Shown here: positions 14,806 through 23,715 of the stretch, piece by piece
Numbering within the stretch: the first letter of the stretch is position 1
Layout of the letters: every line of letters begins with the position of its first letter
Assembly (NCBI GenBank): GCA_039208375.1
Contig: JBCCRC010000041.1
Span: forward strand, 1-31,009
DNA from: JANQPC01 sp039208375
GTDB lineage: Bacteria; Pseudomonadota; Alphaproteobacteria; Rhodobacterales; Rhodobacteraceae
Length of the DNA stretch: 31,009 nt
Reading direction: 5' to 3'
Notes under the pieces: generated by a model
What the model was told of the DNA's origin: nothing
Databases searched by the model: none
Seen by the model: only the letters and a program-made list of their open reading frames with translations
Made by a program: the position numbers and the translations under genes

Positions 14806-16221
14806 TTAAAAGTCACGGGCTTCGTAGGCTGCAAGCGCGCGTTTGCGCCCGTCCTCAGCCGTCACGAGCGGTTCTGGATACGGATCATTGGCCGAGATGG
14901 ACCATGTTCGCGGGATCGCATCAAAGAATCGCAACGCTTGTTTTGACGGGTTGGATTTGCCCTCGGCAATCCAAGTGTCGACATAGGCGCGATTCTTGTC
15001 GAACTTGTCGAGCTGGGTGACAGGGTTGAACACACGAAAGTACGGCGTGGCATCCGGCCCCGAGCCGGCAGACCACTGCCAGCCCATCGCGTTTGACGCC
15101 GGATCCCAATCGGCCAAGCAATCGGCAAACCAGTCGAGACCGATTTTCCAATGGCACATCAGATGCTTGGTGAGGTAACTTGCCACGATCATCCGGGCCC
15201 GATTGTGCATGTGGCCTGTTACATAAAGCTCGCGCATGGCAGCGTCGACGAAGCGAATGCCGGTGCGCCCCTGCCTCCAGGCCGCCACCTCCCGCGTGCT
15301 TTCATCGGTTTCCCATGTGAACGCATCCCATTCCTCGCGCCAGTTGCCGGAGGTGATGCGCGGTGTGTGGTAAACAAGGTGATGCGCGAACTCGCGCCAC
15401 ACGATCTCCTTCAAAAACGTCTCGGCACCCGCCTTGCCCTCGTTCAGAGCGCGCATTCCGGCATGCCAGCAGGTGCGCGGCGAGATCTCTCCGTAAGTGA
15501 GGTTTTCAGAAAGACGCGACGTGCCCTGCACCGCTGGCAGATCCCGCGCACTGTCATACTCGGCCACTCTTGAGGCGATGAACGCGCCAAGCCGGCCGGC
15601 TGCGGCGTCTTCGCCGATGTTCAACCAAGGGCGCACAACGTCCGCCCCCCGGTTCATCGCCGCTTCAAGCTTCCAGGTGGCGGGATCGTCGCTTTCAGGC
15701 CAGGAATCGGGTGCTTTGAGTGCGGTAATAGAAGGGCGCGGGGCGGGAACGTCGCGATCCTTCACCATCTTCCAGTAAGGCGTGTAGACTTTGTAGAACG
15801 CGCCGGTTTTCGTCTCCACCGACCAGGGTTCGAACATAACGTGGCCCGGGAAGCTTTTAGCCTCCAGCCCATCGGCCTTCAGCGCGGCCTTGACGGCCGT
15901 ATCTCGCGCAACCGCATCAGGATCATAGTTGCGGGCCCACCAAACGGCGCTCGCGCCCGTCTCCTTCACAAGGCCACGCAAGACCTCTAGTGCATTGCCT
16001 TTCCGGAAGGTGAGCCTGCTGCCAATACCGGCAAGCGCCGTTGCAAAAGCCTCAGCCCCAAGCCCCATGCGCCAACGCGGGCAGGCACCGTAGCCGCCCA
16101 TCACCTCATCGAGGATGAATACAGGGACGACTGGGCGCCCGCTTTCTGCGGCCGTCGCAAGCATCGGGTTATCGGAAAGCCGGAAATCCCGCCGGATCCA
16201 GCAGATGATCGGTGAAGTCAT
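14806..16221 (-). CDS. phr: Deoxyribodipyrimidine photolyase (cryptochrome/photolyase family)
   Basis: This flavoenzyme uses blue or near-UV light to split UV-induced pyrimidine dimers in DNA. It has 471 residues. The N-terminal antenna domain begins I-C-W-I-R-R-D-F-R-L-S-D-N. The C-terminal FAD domain shows T-G-I-R-F-V-D-A-A-M-R-E-L, the H-N-R-A-R-M motif, and the flavin/tryptophan-chain region G-W-Q-W-S-A-G-S-G-P-D-A followed by P-Y-F-R-V-F-N-P. These are hallmarks of class I CPD photolyases. ATG 16221 is preceded by AAGGGGG, while the open frame reaches GTG 16260, which overlaps the stop of the aminotransferase gene; either start keeps the two genes coupled or nearly so. A signalling cryptochrome is less likely, given the conserved DNA-repair motifs. 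Confidence 0.93.
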   Translation of the reverse strand: MTSPIICWIRRDFRLSDNPMLATAAESGRPVVPVFILDEVMGGYGACPRWRMGLGAEAFATALAGIGSRLTFRKGNALEVLRGLVKETGASAVWWARNYDPDAVARDTAVKAALKADGLEAKSFPGHVMFEPWSVETKTGAFYKVYTPYWKMVKDRDVPAPRPSITALKAPDSWPESDDPATWKLEAAMNRGADVVRPWLNIGEDAAAGRLGAFIASRVAEYDSARDLPAVQGTSRLSENLTYGEISPRTCWHAGMRALNEGKAGAETFLKEIVWREFAHHLVYHTPRITSGNWREEWDAFTWETDESTREVAAWRQGRTGIRFVDAAMRELYVTGHMHNRARMIVASYLTKHLMCHWKIGLDWFADCLADWDPASNAMGWQWSAGSGPDATPYFRVFNPVTQLDKFDKNRAYVDTWIAEGKSNPSKQALRFFDAIPRTWSISANDPYPEPLVTAEDGRKRALAAYEARDF

Positions 16222-16256
16222 GCCCGCCCCCTTCCGGGGCGCTTCCATCCCCCGGT

Positions 16257-17486
16257 TCACAGCACCTGATCTAGGGCGGTGATCAGGCGGTCAACCTCGC
16301 GCCGGGTGGTGTAGTGGGTGAACGACATCCGCAGTACGCCCTTGCCGCGATCAACGCCCAGCGCTTTGAGAGCGCGCACTGCGTAGAAGTCGCCCCCTGC
16401 GGTATTGACGCCATGAGCCGCGAGGTCGGCCGCGATCTCATCACCAGGGCGCTGCGCCTCGATGGCGAGGGTAGGTGCGCGGTTGGCGGCAACGCGGGGC
16501 CCGATGAGGCGCACGGAGTTCTTGGCGCGTAGATACTTCAGGAGCGGCTTAAGAAGCTTGCGCTCGTGGCTTTGCATCAAATTGGCCACGCACCGCGCGC
16601 GGGCGCGTGCCGGAGCTTCATCCCCGGTGCCGAAATGATGCGCATAAAGGCCATCCCAGTAATCCGCGATCCCAGCGCAAGCGGCGATCTGGGCGTGATC
16701 GGGCCCCGCGGGCGTGAACCGTTTGTAGAGCGTGCCTTCATTGAAGAAATGGCCCTGAGCGGGCAGCGCCTCGCCCAGATCGCGCCGGATCACCATGATG
16801 CCCTGATGGGGCCCATAGGTTTTGTAAGTGGAGAACAGATAGATATCGGCACCCAGCGCGCCCACATCGGGAAGGCCGTGCGGCGCGTAGCTGACTCCAT
16901 CCACGCAGGCCACGGCACCCGCGGCATGCACCTTCTCGATGATTGCCCGGGCATCGTTGATTTCGCCCACGATGTTCGAGCAGTGCGGGAAGCAGACAAG
17001 ACGCACGCGCCCGTCGAGCAAGGCTTCAAGCGCAGCGGGGTCAAGATGGCCCGTCTCTGGCTCCATCCGCCATTCGCGGATCTCTACCCCAAGGTATTCG
17101 AGTCGCCGCCAAGGGCCAGAGTTGGCCTCGTGATCCTGGTCGGTGACAATGATCGCATCGCCCGGCCCAAGTGCCTCCCCAAACGCCTGGGCAAGCGTAT
17201 ACGTGTTGGCGGTGGTTGACGGGCCGAAGCTAAGTTCATCCGTCTCCACCCCCAGCATCGAGGCCAGGCGGATGCGCGCCTCGTCCATCTCTTCCCCCGC
17301 CAGGCGAGAGGCATCGTAGGCGGCGTAGGGCTGCACTTTGCGTTTCTTGTAAAAGCGCCTGAGGCGCTTAATCACGGGGCGGCAAGCGTAACTGCCCCCG
17401 GCGTTTTCAAAGAACGCCTCGTTGCGAAGGGATTTCTGGGCGAATGCGGGAAACTGCCCGCGCACATACTCGGTATCTAGCTTCAT
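16257..17486 (-). CDS. Class V aminotransferase (cysteine desulfurase-like fold)
   Basis: The product has 409 residues and belongs to the PLP-dependent class V group. The N-terminal motif is F-F-E-N-A-G-G. D196 in A-C-V-D-G-V-S-Y-A-P-H-G should contact the PLP ring nitrogen, and K222 in F-S-T-Y-K-T-Y-G-P-H-Q-G is the Schiff-base lysine. There is no clear catalytic-cysteine loop of the IscS kind, so a lyase or aminotransferase role is as likely as desulfurase. The substrate is unknown. It is the first gene of the long minus-strand array that continues with photolyase, cfa-like, trgA, trgB, cysK and alaX. A sulfur-related role would fit cysK and tellurite resistance, but that is inference. Confidence 0.87.
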   Translation of the reverse strand: MKLDTEYVRGQFPAFAQKSLRNEAFFENAGGSYACRPVIKRLRRFYKKRKVQPYAAYDASRLAGEEMDEARIRLASMLGVETDELSFGPSTTANTYTLAQAFGEALGPGDAIIVTDQDHEANSGPWRRLEYLGVEIREWRMEPETGHLDPAALEALLDGRVRLVCFPHCSNIVGEINDARAIIEKVHAAGAVACVDGVSYAPHGLPDVGALGADIYLFSTYKTYGPHQGIMVIRRDLGEALPAQGHFFNEGTLYKRFTPAGPDHAQIAACAGIADYWDGLYAHHFGTGDEAPARARARCVANLMQSHERKLLKPLLKYLRAKNSVRLIGPRVAANRAPTLAIEAQRPGDEIAADLAAHGVNTAGGDFYAVRALKALGVDRGKGVLRMSFTHYTTRREVDRLITALDQVL

Positions 17487-17748
17487 GGCGGCTCAGAGTG
17501 AGGGCGTTGGGCCTGCGGGTCAAGCGGCTGGGCCGTTTTGCATCAGAGATCACAGGGCTGCATGGTGGGTTTGAGCGAGGTGCCACGCTCGGGATGGACG
17601 CCGGCATGGCAACGCCCCGAGCTTACAGATCGGTCTATCCGTGCAACCGAAAGGTCCGCTCCCGCGGCTTTCACATCATATTGAAGCGTCGCACCGTGGT
17701 TGGGATGAAAGATGCTGCGGCATGCCGGCCGGGCCACAGTTCTACGCC

Positions 17749-18738
17749 CTAGGCGGTCACGTCCACCACCACGCGGCCCTTCACGCCGCCTTTCAGGATC
17801 GCCGCACCCATCTCAGGCAGATCGGCAAGCGTGGCGGGCTGGATCATCGCCTCAAGCTTCTCAATCGGCAGATCGCGCGCCACGCGCTCCCACGCCCGCA
17901 CGCGGTTGTCATAGGGCTGCATGACACTGTCGATGCCTAGAAGATTGACCCCGCGCAGAAGGAACGGGATCACGGTGGCTGGGAGCCCGGCGCCGCCCGC
18001 AAGCCCAACGGCCGCAACGGAGGCGCCATACTTCATTTGGCCCAACACGCGGGCAAGCATCGCCCCGCCAACGGCATCCACGCACCCCGCCCAGGTTTCG
18101 CTCTCAAGCGGGCGTTTGACGGTTTCGGCAAGCTCCTCACGCGGCACGATCTGGGTGGCGCCAAGGCCGGTCAGATAGTCCGCCGTTTCCGGGCGCCCGG
18201 TGACCGCGGCAACCTCGTGGCCCAGCTTGGCGAGGATCGCAGTGGCGACCGAGCCCACACCCCCGGCCGCACCGGTAACCAGAACCGGGCCGCCCCCTGG
18301 GGCAAGCCCATGATCTTCCAGCGCCATCACAGCGAGCATCGCGGTAAAGCCTGCCGTGCCCACGGCCATCGCCTGCCGCGTTGTGAGCCCCTCAGGCAGC
18401 GGCACCAGCCAATCGGCCTTCACCCGCGCCTTCTCCGAATAACCGCCCCAATACGCCTCGCCCACACGCCAGCCGGTGAGCACCACCTTATCGCCGGCCG
18501 CATAGCGCGGATCATCTGAGGCCTCGACGGTGCCCGCAAAATCGATGCCGGGCACATGGGGATAGGTGCGCACAAGCCCGCCGCCCGGGCCGATGCAGAG
18601 CCCGTCCTTATAGTTCACCGTGGAGTATTCCACCGCGACCGTGACCTCACCCTCAGGCAGCCGGTCTGCGCCAATCTCCTGCACGGCAGCATGGGTTTTG
18701 CCCTCGTCGTCTTTCTCCACAATCAGTGCCTTGAACAT
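17749..18738 (-). CDS. acuI: MDR-family NADPH oxidoreductase, acryloyl-CoA reductase (AcuI/YhdH) type
   Basis: The product has 329 residues, a zinc-free medium-chain dehydrogenase/reductase. Motifs typical of AcuI/YhdH are Y-S-T-V-N-Y-K-D-G near 38-46, P-G-I-D-F-A-G-T near 63-70, and the Rossmann loop V-T-G-A-A-G-G-V-G-S at 154-163. AcuI reduces acryloyl-CoA to propionyl-CoA, protecting against reactive acrylate made from DMSP or 3-hydroxypropionate in marine Rhodobacterales. No dmdA or other DMSP genes are next to it here. It is separated from the aminotransferase by 262 bases without recognisable features. The symbol follows family resemblance; specificity is not proven by sequence. Confidence 0.85.
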   Translation of the reverse strand: MFKALIVEKDDEGKTHAAVQEIGADRLPEGEVTVAVEYSTVNYKDGLCIGPGGGLVRTYPHVPGIDFAGTVEASDDPRYAAGDKVVLTGWRVGEAYWGGYSEKARVKADWLVPLPEGLTTRQAMAVGTAGFTAMLAVMALEDHGLAPGGGPVLVTGAAGGVGSVATAILAKLGHEVAAVTGRPETADYLTGLGATQIVPREELAETVKRPLESETWAGCVDAVGGAMLARVLGQMKYGASVAAVGLAGGAGLPATVIPFLLRGVNLLGIDSVMQPYDNRVRAWERVARDLPIEKLEAMIQPATLADLPEMGAAILKGGVKGRVVVDVTA

Positions 18739-18750
18739 CCTAATTCTCCC

Positions 18751-19257
18751 TCACGCCGGATCCGGCATCGCGAACAGATCAGTTGCGCCGGGTTTGGCCC
18801 CCGCGGCGGTAAGCATCGCATGCACCTGGCCGCGGTGATGCGTTTGGTGATTAAAGAAATGCGCGATGCAAAGGCTGAGTGGTTTGTTGACCATCCGCCC
18901 TAGCGCACCGGAATGCCAGGCGAGATGAGCGTTCATGTCATCCGCGCTCAAGCCTGCCGCCCAGCGCCCAATGCGCGCGTCCATCGCGTTACGGCTGGCC
19001 GAAAGAACCGCCCAATCCGTCACGAAAGAGGCGCTTTCGGCAAGTGGTGTGGAGGGTGCCTCGCCACCATCGAAGCGCGACATCCAGATCGTATCGCCCC
19101 AAAGCAGGTGGCTGAGCGTGGCGCGGATCGATCCGAAGAACGCCCCGCGATCGGCTTCGCGATCCCGCTCTCCGATCCTTTCCGCCGCGCGATAAAGGTT
19201 TTCATTCTGCCACCTGTTGTAGCGCGCCATCTCCCGGCAATACTCAGCCGTAATCAT
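18751..19257 (-). CDS. DinB-family putative metal-dependent protein
   Basis: The product has 168 residues and should be a four-helix bundle of the DinB/YfiT type. The likely metal ligands are H50 (L-S-H-L-L-W-G-D) and H137 and H141 in the H-F-F-N-H-Q-T-H-H-R-G-Q-V-H stretch. Relatives are thiol transferases or uncharacterised stress proteins. I start it at ATG 19257, with AGGGGTG upstream, because the longer frame to 19338 adds unlike residues and crosses the promoter region shared with the divergent binding-protein gene. It ends 12 bases before the acuI-like gene on the same strand, so the two probably form an operon. Confidence 0.87.
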   Translation of the reverse strand: MITAEYCREMARYNRWQNENLYRAAERIGERDREADRGAFFGSIRATLSHLLWGDTIWMSRFDGGEAPSTPLAESASFVTDWAVLSASRNAMDARIGRWAAGLSADDMNAHLAWHSGALGRMVNKPLSLCIAHFFNHQTHHRGQVHAMLTAAGAKPGATDLFAMPDPA

Positions 19258-19436
19258 CACCAACACCCCTGTTACTGACGCCGTTCTCAGCGATGCGCCG
19301 GGCCGCGTCAAGAAACCGTTTGCCCAATCCTTCGGCACTTGGGCCGATTGAGTGCGTCTGGCGCGCGGGTTCGGCTTGTGGCGACGCCCGCGAGGCCGTA
19401 GCGTCCCTGCCGGTTCATATCCTTGGGAGGGATATT

Positions 19437-20486
19437 ATGACAAAGAAACACGCTTTCCTCGGGGCCTCCGTTTTCGCAATCGCCGCAACGGCCGCGCTGG
19501 CGGAAGACCCCGAACTCATAATCCTCGATTGGTCGGGCTTCGAGGAAGATGCCTATTGGGCAGTATATGCCGAACAGCACGGCGTCGGGCCGACATACAG
19601 CTTTTTCGGTGAGGAAGAAGAGGCGTTCCAGAAGCTGCGTTCGGGCTTTCGCGCCGACGTGGCCCACCCCTGCCCCCATTCAGTGGACAAATGGCGCCAG
19701 GCGGGGCTGATCGAGCCATGGGACATCTCGAAAATCCCAAACTATGCCAGTGTCTCGGAAGAGCTGCGCACCGCACCGGTGCTCACTGATGGCGGTGATG
19801 TTTACATGATCCCCGCTGATAATGGCGCCACGGCGATTGCCTATAACACCGAGGAAGTTCCGGCAGAGGCTGTGTCAACGCTACAGGTCTTTGCCGATCC
19901 CGCCTATGCCGGACGCATCTCACTGCCCGACAACCCCGATGACGTGTATGCGCTGGCCTACCTCGCCACCGGTGTTAGCGACTGGACGCAAGCGACGGAG
20001 GCCGATCTCGAAGCGGCCAGCGCCTGGCTGCGCGAGGTGCACCCGAACGTACGCGCCTATTGGACAGACGGGGCCGAACTGGCGCAACTGATGGCAACGG
20101 GCGAGGTTTTGATTTCGTGGTCATGGAATGAAACGCCGGTGCAGATGTCAGCCGAGGGCCTGCCGATTGCGTTCAATCGCGAGCCCGCGGAGGGTTCTTC
20201 GATGTGGTTCTGTGGTTACGTCAACCTCGTTGACGGCCCCGGATCAGAAGACAAAGCCCACGACTTCATGAACGCGTTTCTCGATCCGTCGGTGACCGAA
20301 TACATCGTCACCGAATGGGGCTACGGCCACGGCAATGCCGAGGCGATGACCGGGCTTGGCGCCGAGGTGCTTGAAGAAGTGGGGCTGGGCCCCGTTGACG
20401 TGCCGATCCTGCAGCAGGTGCCGATGGACAACGCGCTGCGCGAGGCGCAGATCGCCGAATTCGAGAAGATCAAGGCAGGTTTTTAG
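19437..20486 (+). CDS. Periplasmic polyamine-type solute-binding protein (PotD-like)
   Basis: The product has 349 residues with a clear Sec signal peptide (basic start, hydrophobic core, cleavage likely after A-L-A at residue 22). The mature part has the pattern of spermidine/putrescine-type binding proteins (I-L-D-W-S-G-F, then D-V-A-H-P, Y-M-I-P-A-D-N-G, I-A-Y-N-T-E). Such proteins deliver a small cationic or amino compound to an ABC importer. No permease or ATPase gene flanks it, and a strong terminator follows directly, so it is transcribed alone and must use a transporter encoded elsewhere. ATG 19437 has GGGAGGG upstream. The ligand cannot be told from sequence. Confidence 0.88.
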   Translation: MTKKHAFLGASVFAIAATAALAEDPELIILDWSGFEEDAYWAVYAEQHGVGPTYSFFGEEEEAFQKLRSGFRADVAHPCPHSVDKWRQAGLIEPWDISKIPNYASVSEELRTAPVLTDGGDVYMIPADNGATAIAYNTEEVPAEAVSTLQVFADPAYAGRISLPDNPDDVYALAYLATGVSDWTQATEADLEAASAWLREVHPNVRAYWTDGAELAQLMATGEVLISWSWNETPVQMSAEGLPIAFNREPAEGSSMWFCGYVNLVDGPGSEDKAHDFMNAFLDPSVTEYIVTEWGYGHGNAEAMTGLGAEVLEEVGLGPVDVPILQQVPMDNALREAQIAEFEKIKAGF

Positions 20487-20504
20487 GTATCGGCCCATGC
20501 CAAG

Positions 20505-20531
20505 CCCTCCCCTTTCTTAGGGGGAGGGTTT
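20505..20531 (+). terminator. Intrinsic terminator after the binding-protein gene
   Basis: A perfect 8-bp C/G-rich stem (20505-20512 and 20521-20528) with an 8-base loop is followed by TTT. It begins 18 bases after the stop codon of the solute-binding protein gene. Confidence 0.8.
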
Positions 20532-20672
20532 GCGCGGGGCGCTTCGCACTGGGCCGCTTCCCTATGCCCGGACCAGCCCTGCGGCGTTCTGCCCGCCGCA
20601 GCGATTGAACCAAATCCACCGCCTGTGCGTAAATCTGTGTAGACACCGAACAGGTTGACAGGTCTGATAGCC

Positions 20673-21023
20673 ATGATCGACATCATAAATATCGCTTTAG
20701 CCCTTGTTTCCATTGGGCTTGGGGCCATTGGATGGCTTGCGCCACGATACACGATGGCGCTTCTGGATATCTCACCCGGCGGCACAACCATGGGCCTGTC
20801 GGAGATCCGCGCCGCTTCTGGCGCTCTCTTTGTTGGGATTGGGCTCGGCGCGCTTTTTTTGGGAACGCCCCTCGCCTACGCCATGCTCGGATTTGCCTGG
20901 GCTGGCGCCGCTCTGGGGCGGCTGACATCAATCATGGCCGACGGTATCTCTACCTCCCGCAAAGTCACTTTCTTCGCCGTTGAGGCAATAGTTGCCGGCG
21001 CACTTCTCGCGGCCAATCTTTAG
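20673..21023 (+). CDS. DUF4345-like small membrane protein
   Basis: The product has 116 residues with four hydrophobic segments (about 5-24, 45-65, 68-86 and 96-115). The second contains the E-I-R-A-A-S-G-A-L-F motif that recalls the DUF4345 family. Its function is unknown. ATG 20673 fits the first membrane segment; TTG 20655 would add six residues. It is convergent with the MATE gene, and the two 3' ends overlap by four bases. Confidence 0.75.
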   Translation: MIDIINIALALVSIGLGAIGWLAPRYTMALLDISPGGTTMGLSEIRAASGALFVGIGLGALFLGTPLAYAMLGFAWAGAALGRLTSIMADGISTSRKVTFFAVEAIVAGALLAANL

Positions 21024-22405
21024 GCCATCACCCCCGATACGCCGATCCGGGAAGAGCGCAACCAAAACCGCCAACTGAAAAGAACGCCTGCGACGGCGAG
21101 GCCAACAACAAGCCCCGCCCAGATGCCGACAGCGCCGAACCCGAAGGTGAAGCCGAGCGCGAGGCTTGCCGGAAGCCCAACACCCCAATAGGCGATTACC
21201 GCGATTACCATGGGAACGCGGGTGTCCTGCACGCCCCGCAACATGCCAAGCGCCATTACCTGCGCTGCATCGACGAACTGGAACACTGCGGCTGCCGCCA
21301 GAAGCAGCGCTCCGATGGCCAGAAGCTCGGGGCGCGCCGGGTCATCGGGCGCAATGAAAAGGCCAATCAGCAGCTCTGGAATTGTGAGGAAGGCCAAGAT
21401 GGTGAAAAAGGCCGCCGCCATGGAAAGCGCCAGTCCCACCCCCGCGCCAACGCGCAGCCCTGCCTCATCGCGCCGGCCGTAGGCTCGACCGGCCCGCACT
21501 GTCACCGCTTGGCTGAGCCCGATATGCACCATGAATGTGGCCGAAGCGATCTGCAGTGCGATCCCATGGGCGGCCAGCTCCTTCGTGCCCACCCAACCCA
21601 TCATGATCGAAGACGCCGAGAATAGGCCGACTTCGGCAAGGTTTGTCAGCCCGATCGGCCAGCCCAGCGTAAAGACACGGCGAAAGGCCTCCCAATCCGG
21701 CCGAAGCACGTTGCGGAAGAGGGCATATTGCGGCGTCTTCAGCGCGGCGTAGAGGATGAGCCAGATAACCCCAACGATCTGCAACACAATCGAAGCCACG
21801 GCGGCGCCGACAATGCCCAGTTCCGGCGCCCCCCAATTGCCGAAGATCAGCGCATAGTTGAGCACGGCATTCAGCAGCGCCATCGAAATCGTGACGATCA
21901 GCACAATACGGGTCAATTCAAGCGCCGAAAGATAGCTGCGAAGCACCACGATTACGAGATTTGGGATCATGCCGATGGAGGCGACGGCGAGGTATAGCCC
22001 CGCCTGCTCCGCCACTTCCGGCGCTTGCCGGAGCACAAGAAGTAACGGTTCGGCAAAGATCAGAACCGGCATCGCCACAGCGCCAAAGAAGATCGACAGC
22101 CAGATGCCCATCCGGGTCACACGGCGCACCTGTCGATCATCATCCGTGCCCGCGGCGCTTGCTACGATCGGCATAACCGCCCAGCCGAAGCCTGAACCAA
22201 CAATAAAGAACACGAAAAAGATCGTACCCGCGATCGTTAACGCTGCGAGGGCCGTAACATCGTACCAGCCGATCATCACCATGTCGGTCAAATGCACCGA
22301 ATACTGTGCAAGCTGCCCTCCGATGAGCGGCAGGCCCAGCGACAGCAGCGAACGCGCATGGGCGCGCGCCGAGAGCGCACGCGGAAGATCCGGCGATGTT
22401 GTCAT
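21020..22405 (-). CDS. MATE-family multidrug efflux transporter
   Basis: The product has 461 residues and about twelve hydrophobic segments, the length and layout of MATE (NorM-like) antiporters, which export cationic drugs or metabolites in exchange for Na+ or H+. The N-terminal half shows the family pattern P-L-I-G-G-Q-L-A-Q-Y near residues 25-34, and a similar pattern starts the second half (P-I-G-L-T-N-L-A-E). I chose ATG 22405; the open frame continues to 22498, but those residues are not family-like. It stands alone, convergent with the DUF4345-like gene. Confidence 0.9.
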   Translation of the reverse strand: MTTSPDLPRALSARAHARSLLSLGLPLIGGQLAQYSVHLTDMVMIGWYDVTALAALTIAGTIFFVFFIVGSGFGWAVMPIVASAAGTDDDRQVRRVTRMGIWLSIFFGAVAMPVLIFAEPLLLVLRQAPEVAEQAGLYLAVASIGMIPNLVIVVLRSYLSALELTRIVLIVTISMALLNAVLNYALIFGNWGAPELGIVGAAVASIVLQIVGVIWLILYAALKTPQYALFRNVLRPDWEAFRRVFTLGWPIGLTNLAEVGLFSASSIMMGWVGTKELAAHGIALQIASATFMVHIGLSQAVTVRAGRAYGRRDEAGLRVGAGVGLALSMAAAFFTILAFLTIPELLIGLFIAPDDPARPELLAIGALLLAAAAVFQFVDAAQVMALGMLRGVQDTRVPMVIAVIAYWGVGLPASLALGFTFGFGAVGIWAGLVVGLAVAGVLFSWRFWLRSSRIGVSGVMA

Positions 22406-22659
22406 ATCAAGCGCTCTAGCCGGGGCCGACGCTTGGGGCAAGAGGGCTGCGGCAAGCGCATGCCAGGCGCAAGAAAACGCCGACCCCCGCCCCGCCATCG
22501 CGGGCCCCAGCCGGGCTGCGCGGTTACGTCATCTCAAAGCCGTGCAGAGGCGCCGTTCCGGGCGGCTGGGCCAAAGCCAATCGCGCGGCCCCGGCACGCA
22601 TGCCTTAATGAAGTTTGGCGCGGGCGCTTTGCGTCGTCGCCGCGCCAAAACCGGCGCCT

Positions 22660-23559
22660 CTAGTCCGCCACGCGGCGCGCCTCAGGATGGAGCGAAGTGC
22701 CAAGGATATGATCGGTATCGGCCAGCACCGCCTGGGCCCTCCCCACGATCAGCGGATCCGGAGCCTTGGCGATCTTCAAGTTTTTGCCCGGGTAATCGAG
22801 CGAACTCAGAAAATGCGCCATACATTCCAACCGCGCGCGCTTCTTGTCGTTCGACTTGATGATCGTCCAAGGCGCATCTGCGGTGTCTGTGTAGAAAAAC
22901 ATCGCCTCTTTCGCCTCGGTATAGTCGCCCCACTTGTTAAGGCTCGCCTTATCGATGGGCGACAGCTTCCACTGCTTCAGGGGATCCGTCTCGCGGCTCT
23001 CAAACCGCCGTTTCTGCTCGTCCTGCGTCACGGAGAACCAGTATTTGAACAGTCGGATCCCGGAGCGCACGAGCATGCGTTCCAACTCTGGCGTCTGGCG
23101 CATGAACTCAAGATATTCACCGGGTGAGCAAAAGCCCATGACCCGCTCCACGCCCGCCCGATTATACCACGAGCGATCATAGAAAACCATTTCGCCAACC
23201 GTTGGCAACTCATTGATGTAGCGCTGAAAAAACCACTGGCCTTTCTCCTCCCAGGTTGGTTTGTTCAGCGCCACCACGCGGGCCGATCGCGGATTGAGGT
23301 GTTCGGTAAAGCGTTTGATTGTGCCGCCCTTGCCCGCCGCATCGCGGCCCTCGAACAAAAGCACGAACTTCTGGCCGGTCTCTTGCGCCCAGAGCTGAAC
23401 CTTCAGCAGTTCGGCTTGGAGCTTTGCCTTTCGCACCTCGTAAGATCGGCGCGATAGCTTGGTTGGATAGGGGTAATCTCCGGCCTCAAATGCCTCAGCC
23501 AGCGGGTTGGCAGAAACGTCGGGAAACCCCTCAGTGGGGGTAAGTAATGTATCGGGCAT
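22660..23559 (-). CDS. ppk2: Polyphosphate kinase 2
   Basis: The enzyme transfers phosphate between polyphosphate and nucleotides. It has 299 residues, the size of one-domain PPK2 proteins. Walker A is G-R-D-A-A-G-K-G (71-78), with the catalytic Asp at 73. Walker B and the lid begin F-Y-D-R-S-W-Y-N-R-A-G-V-E (126-138), with D128 and R129. The class (ADP- or AMP-phosphorylating) cannot be fixed safely, though the length and the N-terminal part fit class I, which makes ATP or GTP from the diphosphate. It is divergent from parE, with 156 bases between the starts. Confidence 0.93.
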   Translation of the reverse strand: MPDTLLTPTEGFPDVSANPLAEAFEAGDYPYPTKLSRRSYEVRKAKLQAELLKVQLWAQETGQKFVLLFEGRDAAGKGGTIKRFTEHLNPRSARVVALNKPTWEEKGQWFFQRYINELPTVGEMVFYDRSWYNRAGVERVMGFCSPGEYLEFMRQTPELERMLVRSGIRLFKYWFSVTQDEQKRRFESRETDPLKQWKLSPIDKASLNKWGDYTEAKEAMFFYTDTADAPWTIIKSNDKKRARLECMAHFLSSLDYPGKNLKIAKAPDPLIVGRAQAVLADTDHILGTSLHPEARRVAD

Positions 23560-23715
23560 GGCGCATCTCTCTTCACTGTAATGCCGTGCGCATAGCGGAA
23601 GTCTGGCGCGGCCGCCTTGATCCCGCTCAAGGTGCCGTATCTACGATATGCCGTTGCCCCGGCCCCCGCCCCTGCCCTATCTTGCGCAAAACGCCAAGAA
23701 CGAGCAGCATATCCC

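Noticed and set aside
14741..17748. Sigma-E-type (TGATC-N18-TAAGA-like) promoter for the phr/cfa/aminotransferase genes
   Set aside because: Several TGATC words occur on the minus strand but none has a matching -10 at the proper distance.
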